Source: Bacilli bacterium (lineage in GTDB: Bacteria > Bacillota_I > Bacilli_A > RF39 > UBA660). Taken from it: a stretch of 6,768 bases of DNA. This document shows, piece after piece, positions 6,116 to 6,768 of the stretch. The first letter of the stretch is position 1. Each line of letters opens with the position of its first letter. Location: the NCBI GenBank assembly GCA_017460245.1, contig JAFUBK010000109.1, positions 1 to 6,768 on the forward strand. The letters run 5' to 3'. The translations under genes were made by a program, and so were the position numbers. The notes below the pieces were generated by a model. It worked only from the letters and a program-made list of their open reading frames with translations, was not told the origin of the DNA and did no database searches.

Positions 6116-6768
6116 ATGAAAAAAATAATACTTGTAGATGGTAATAACTTATTATTTAGAAGCTATTATGCAACCGCATACAATGGCAATTTTATGAACA
6201 ATTCAAAAGGATTTCCAACAAATGCTCTATTTGGTTTTACCAATATGATAAATAAAATAATTAATGAAGAAAGCCCTGAATACATAATAGTTGCCTTTGA
6301 TAAAGGAAAAACCTTTAGACACGAAAAATATAAAAGCTATAAAGACGGTAGAACAGCCATGCCAGAAGAATTAAAGGTTCAGTTCCCAGTTGCTAAAGAA
6401 ATGCTTGGATATATGGGAATTAAATATTATGAAATAGATAACTATGAAGCTGATGATATAATCGGAACCTTTAGCCAGTATTGTAATGATGAATCAGACT
6501 ATATTGGAACCATCATAAGTAGTGATAAAGATTTGCTCCAATTAATCACAGATGACGTAGATATAAAACTGCTAAAACAAAAAGATTATATTCGTTATAA
6601 TAAAGAAACATTTAAAGAAGATTACGGTATTGAGCCAATAAATATCATAGACCTAAAAGCACTAATGGGGGATTCTTCTGATAACATTACAGGAGTAAAC
6701 GGAATTGGCGAAAAAGCTGCTCTATATCTTCTTCACGAATATCAAACCATAGATGGTATTGATCAAAA
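6116..6768 (+). CDS. polA: DNA polymerase I, N-terminal 5'-3' exonuclease domain (3' end outside window)
   Basis: The first 217 codons of PolA are present and run open to the right edge. The visible part is the flap/5'-3' exonuclease domain, which removes RNA primers and displaced flaps in replication and repair. Acidic metal-binding residues of the family are present: D8 in LVDGNN, D62 in VAFDKGK, E111/D113/D114 in YEADDIIG, D137 and D139 in SSDKDLLQL, and D186 and D189 in MGDSSDN. The helix-hairpin-helix GVNGIGEKAA (193-202) follows. RHEKYKSYKDGR (68-79) matches the conserved DNA-contacting arch region. The polymerase domain, and the 3'-5' exonuclease domain if present, lie outside, so whether the protein is full length cannot be judged. 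The start is fixed by AGGTG (6106-6110) and homology of MKKIILVDGNN to PolA N termini. Confidence 0.96.
   Translation, partial: MKKIILVDGNNLLFRSYYATAYNGNFMNNSKGFPTNALFGFTNMINKIINEESPEYIIVAFDKGKTFRHEKYKSYKDGRTAMPEELKVQFPVAKEMLGYMGIKYYEIDNYEADDIIGTFSQYCNDESDYIGTIISSDKDLLQLITDDVDIKLLKQKDYIRYNKETFKEDYGIEPINIIDLKALMGDSSDNITGVNGIGEKAALYLLHEYQTIDGIDQ

Noticed and set aside
1..6768. CRISPR array, tRNA/rRNA genes, insertion sequences or attachment sites
   Set aside because: No regularly spaced repeats, no cloverleaf-like sequences, no transposase text and no terminal repeats were seen; nearly all bases are coding.

Overview
The window is AT-rich (roughly 30% GC by eye), with genes packed tightly on the + strand. 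It holds PolC, a XpaC/TelA gene pair, consensus TATAAT boxes, AGGAGG-type ribosome binding sites and short U-tailed terminators. This points to a low-GC Gram-positive bacterium (Bacillota, class Bacilli in the broad sense, possibly an uncultured relative of Erysipelotrichales/RF39). The lineage is inferred. All tryptophans in the genes I read are TGG and every ORF is open under the standard bacterial code, so nothing here requires the Mycoplasma code.

Layout: (1) 3-671, the C-terminal end of polC, closed by a hairpin terminator that overlaps its stop codon. (2) 697-725, a promoter, followed by a four-gene operon at 750-5249. Its genes are a membrane-anchored periplasmic-binding-like/VWA fusion protein, an XpaC-family membrane protein, a second membrane-anchored binding protein, and a TelA-family 'toxic anion resistance' protein. 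The operon ends in a perfect 9-bp hairpin terminator. (3) 5321-6064, a separately transcribed multi-pass membrane protein of the 'putative ABC transporter permease' (CmpB-like) family, with its own terminator. (4) 6116 to the right edge, the start of polA (5'-3' exonuclease domain). No intergenic gap exceeds about 80 bases.

The interesting part is the four-gene operon. XpaC and TelA are known neighbours in Bacilli (xpaC-yaaN in B. subtilis). Here they are joined by two single-pass surface proteins with related ligand-binding folds, one carrying a VWA domain with an intact metal-binding MIDAS motif. No ABC ATPase or matching permease gene is present, so the binding domains look like sensors or scaffold parts rather than transport receptors. 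My working model is inference: two outward-facing binding domains detect a ligand or bind each other through VWA-metal contacts, and the XpaC membrane hairpin links this to the cytoplasmic coiled-coil TelA protein. The operon sits as an apparent cassette between two housekeeping DNA polymerase genes.
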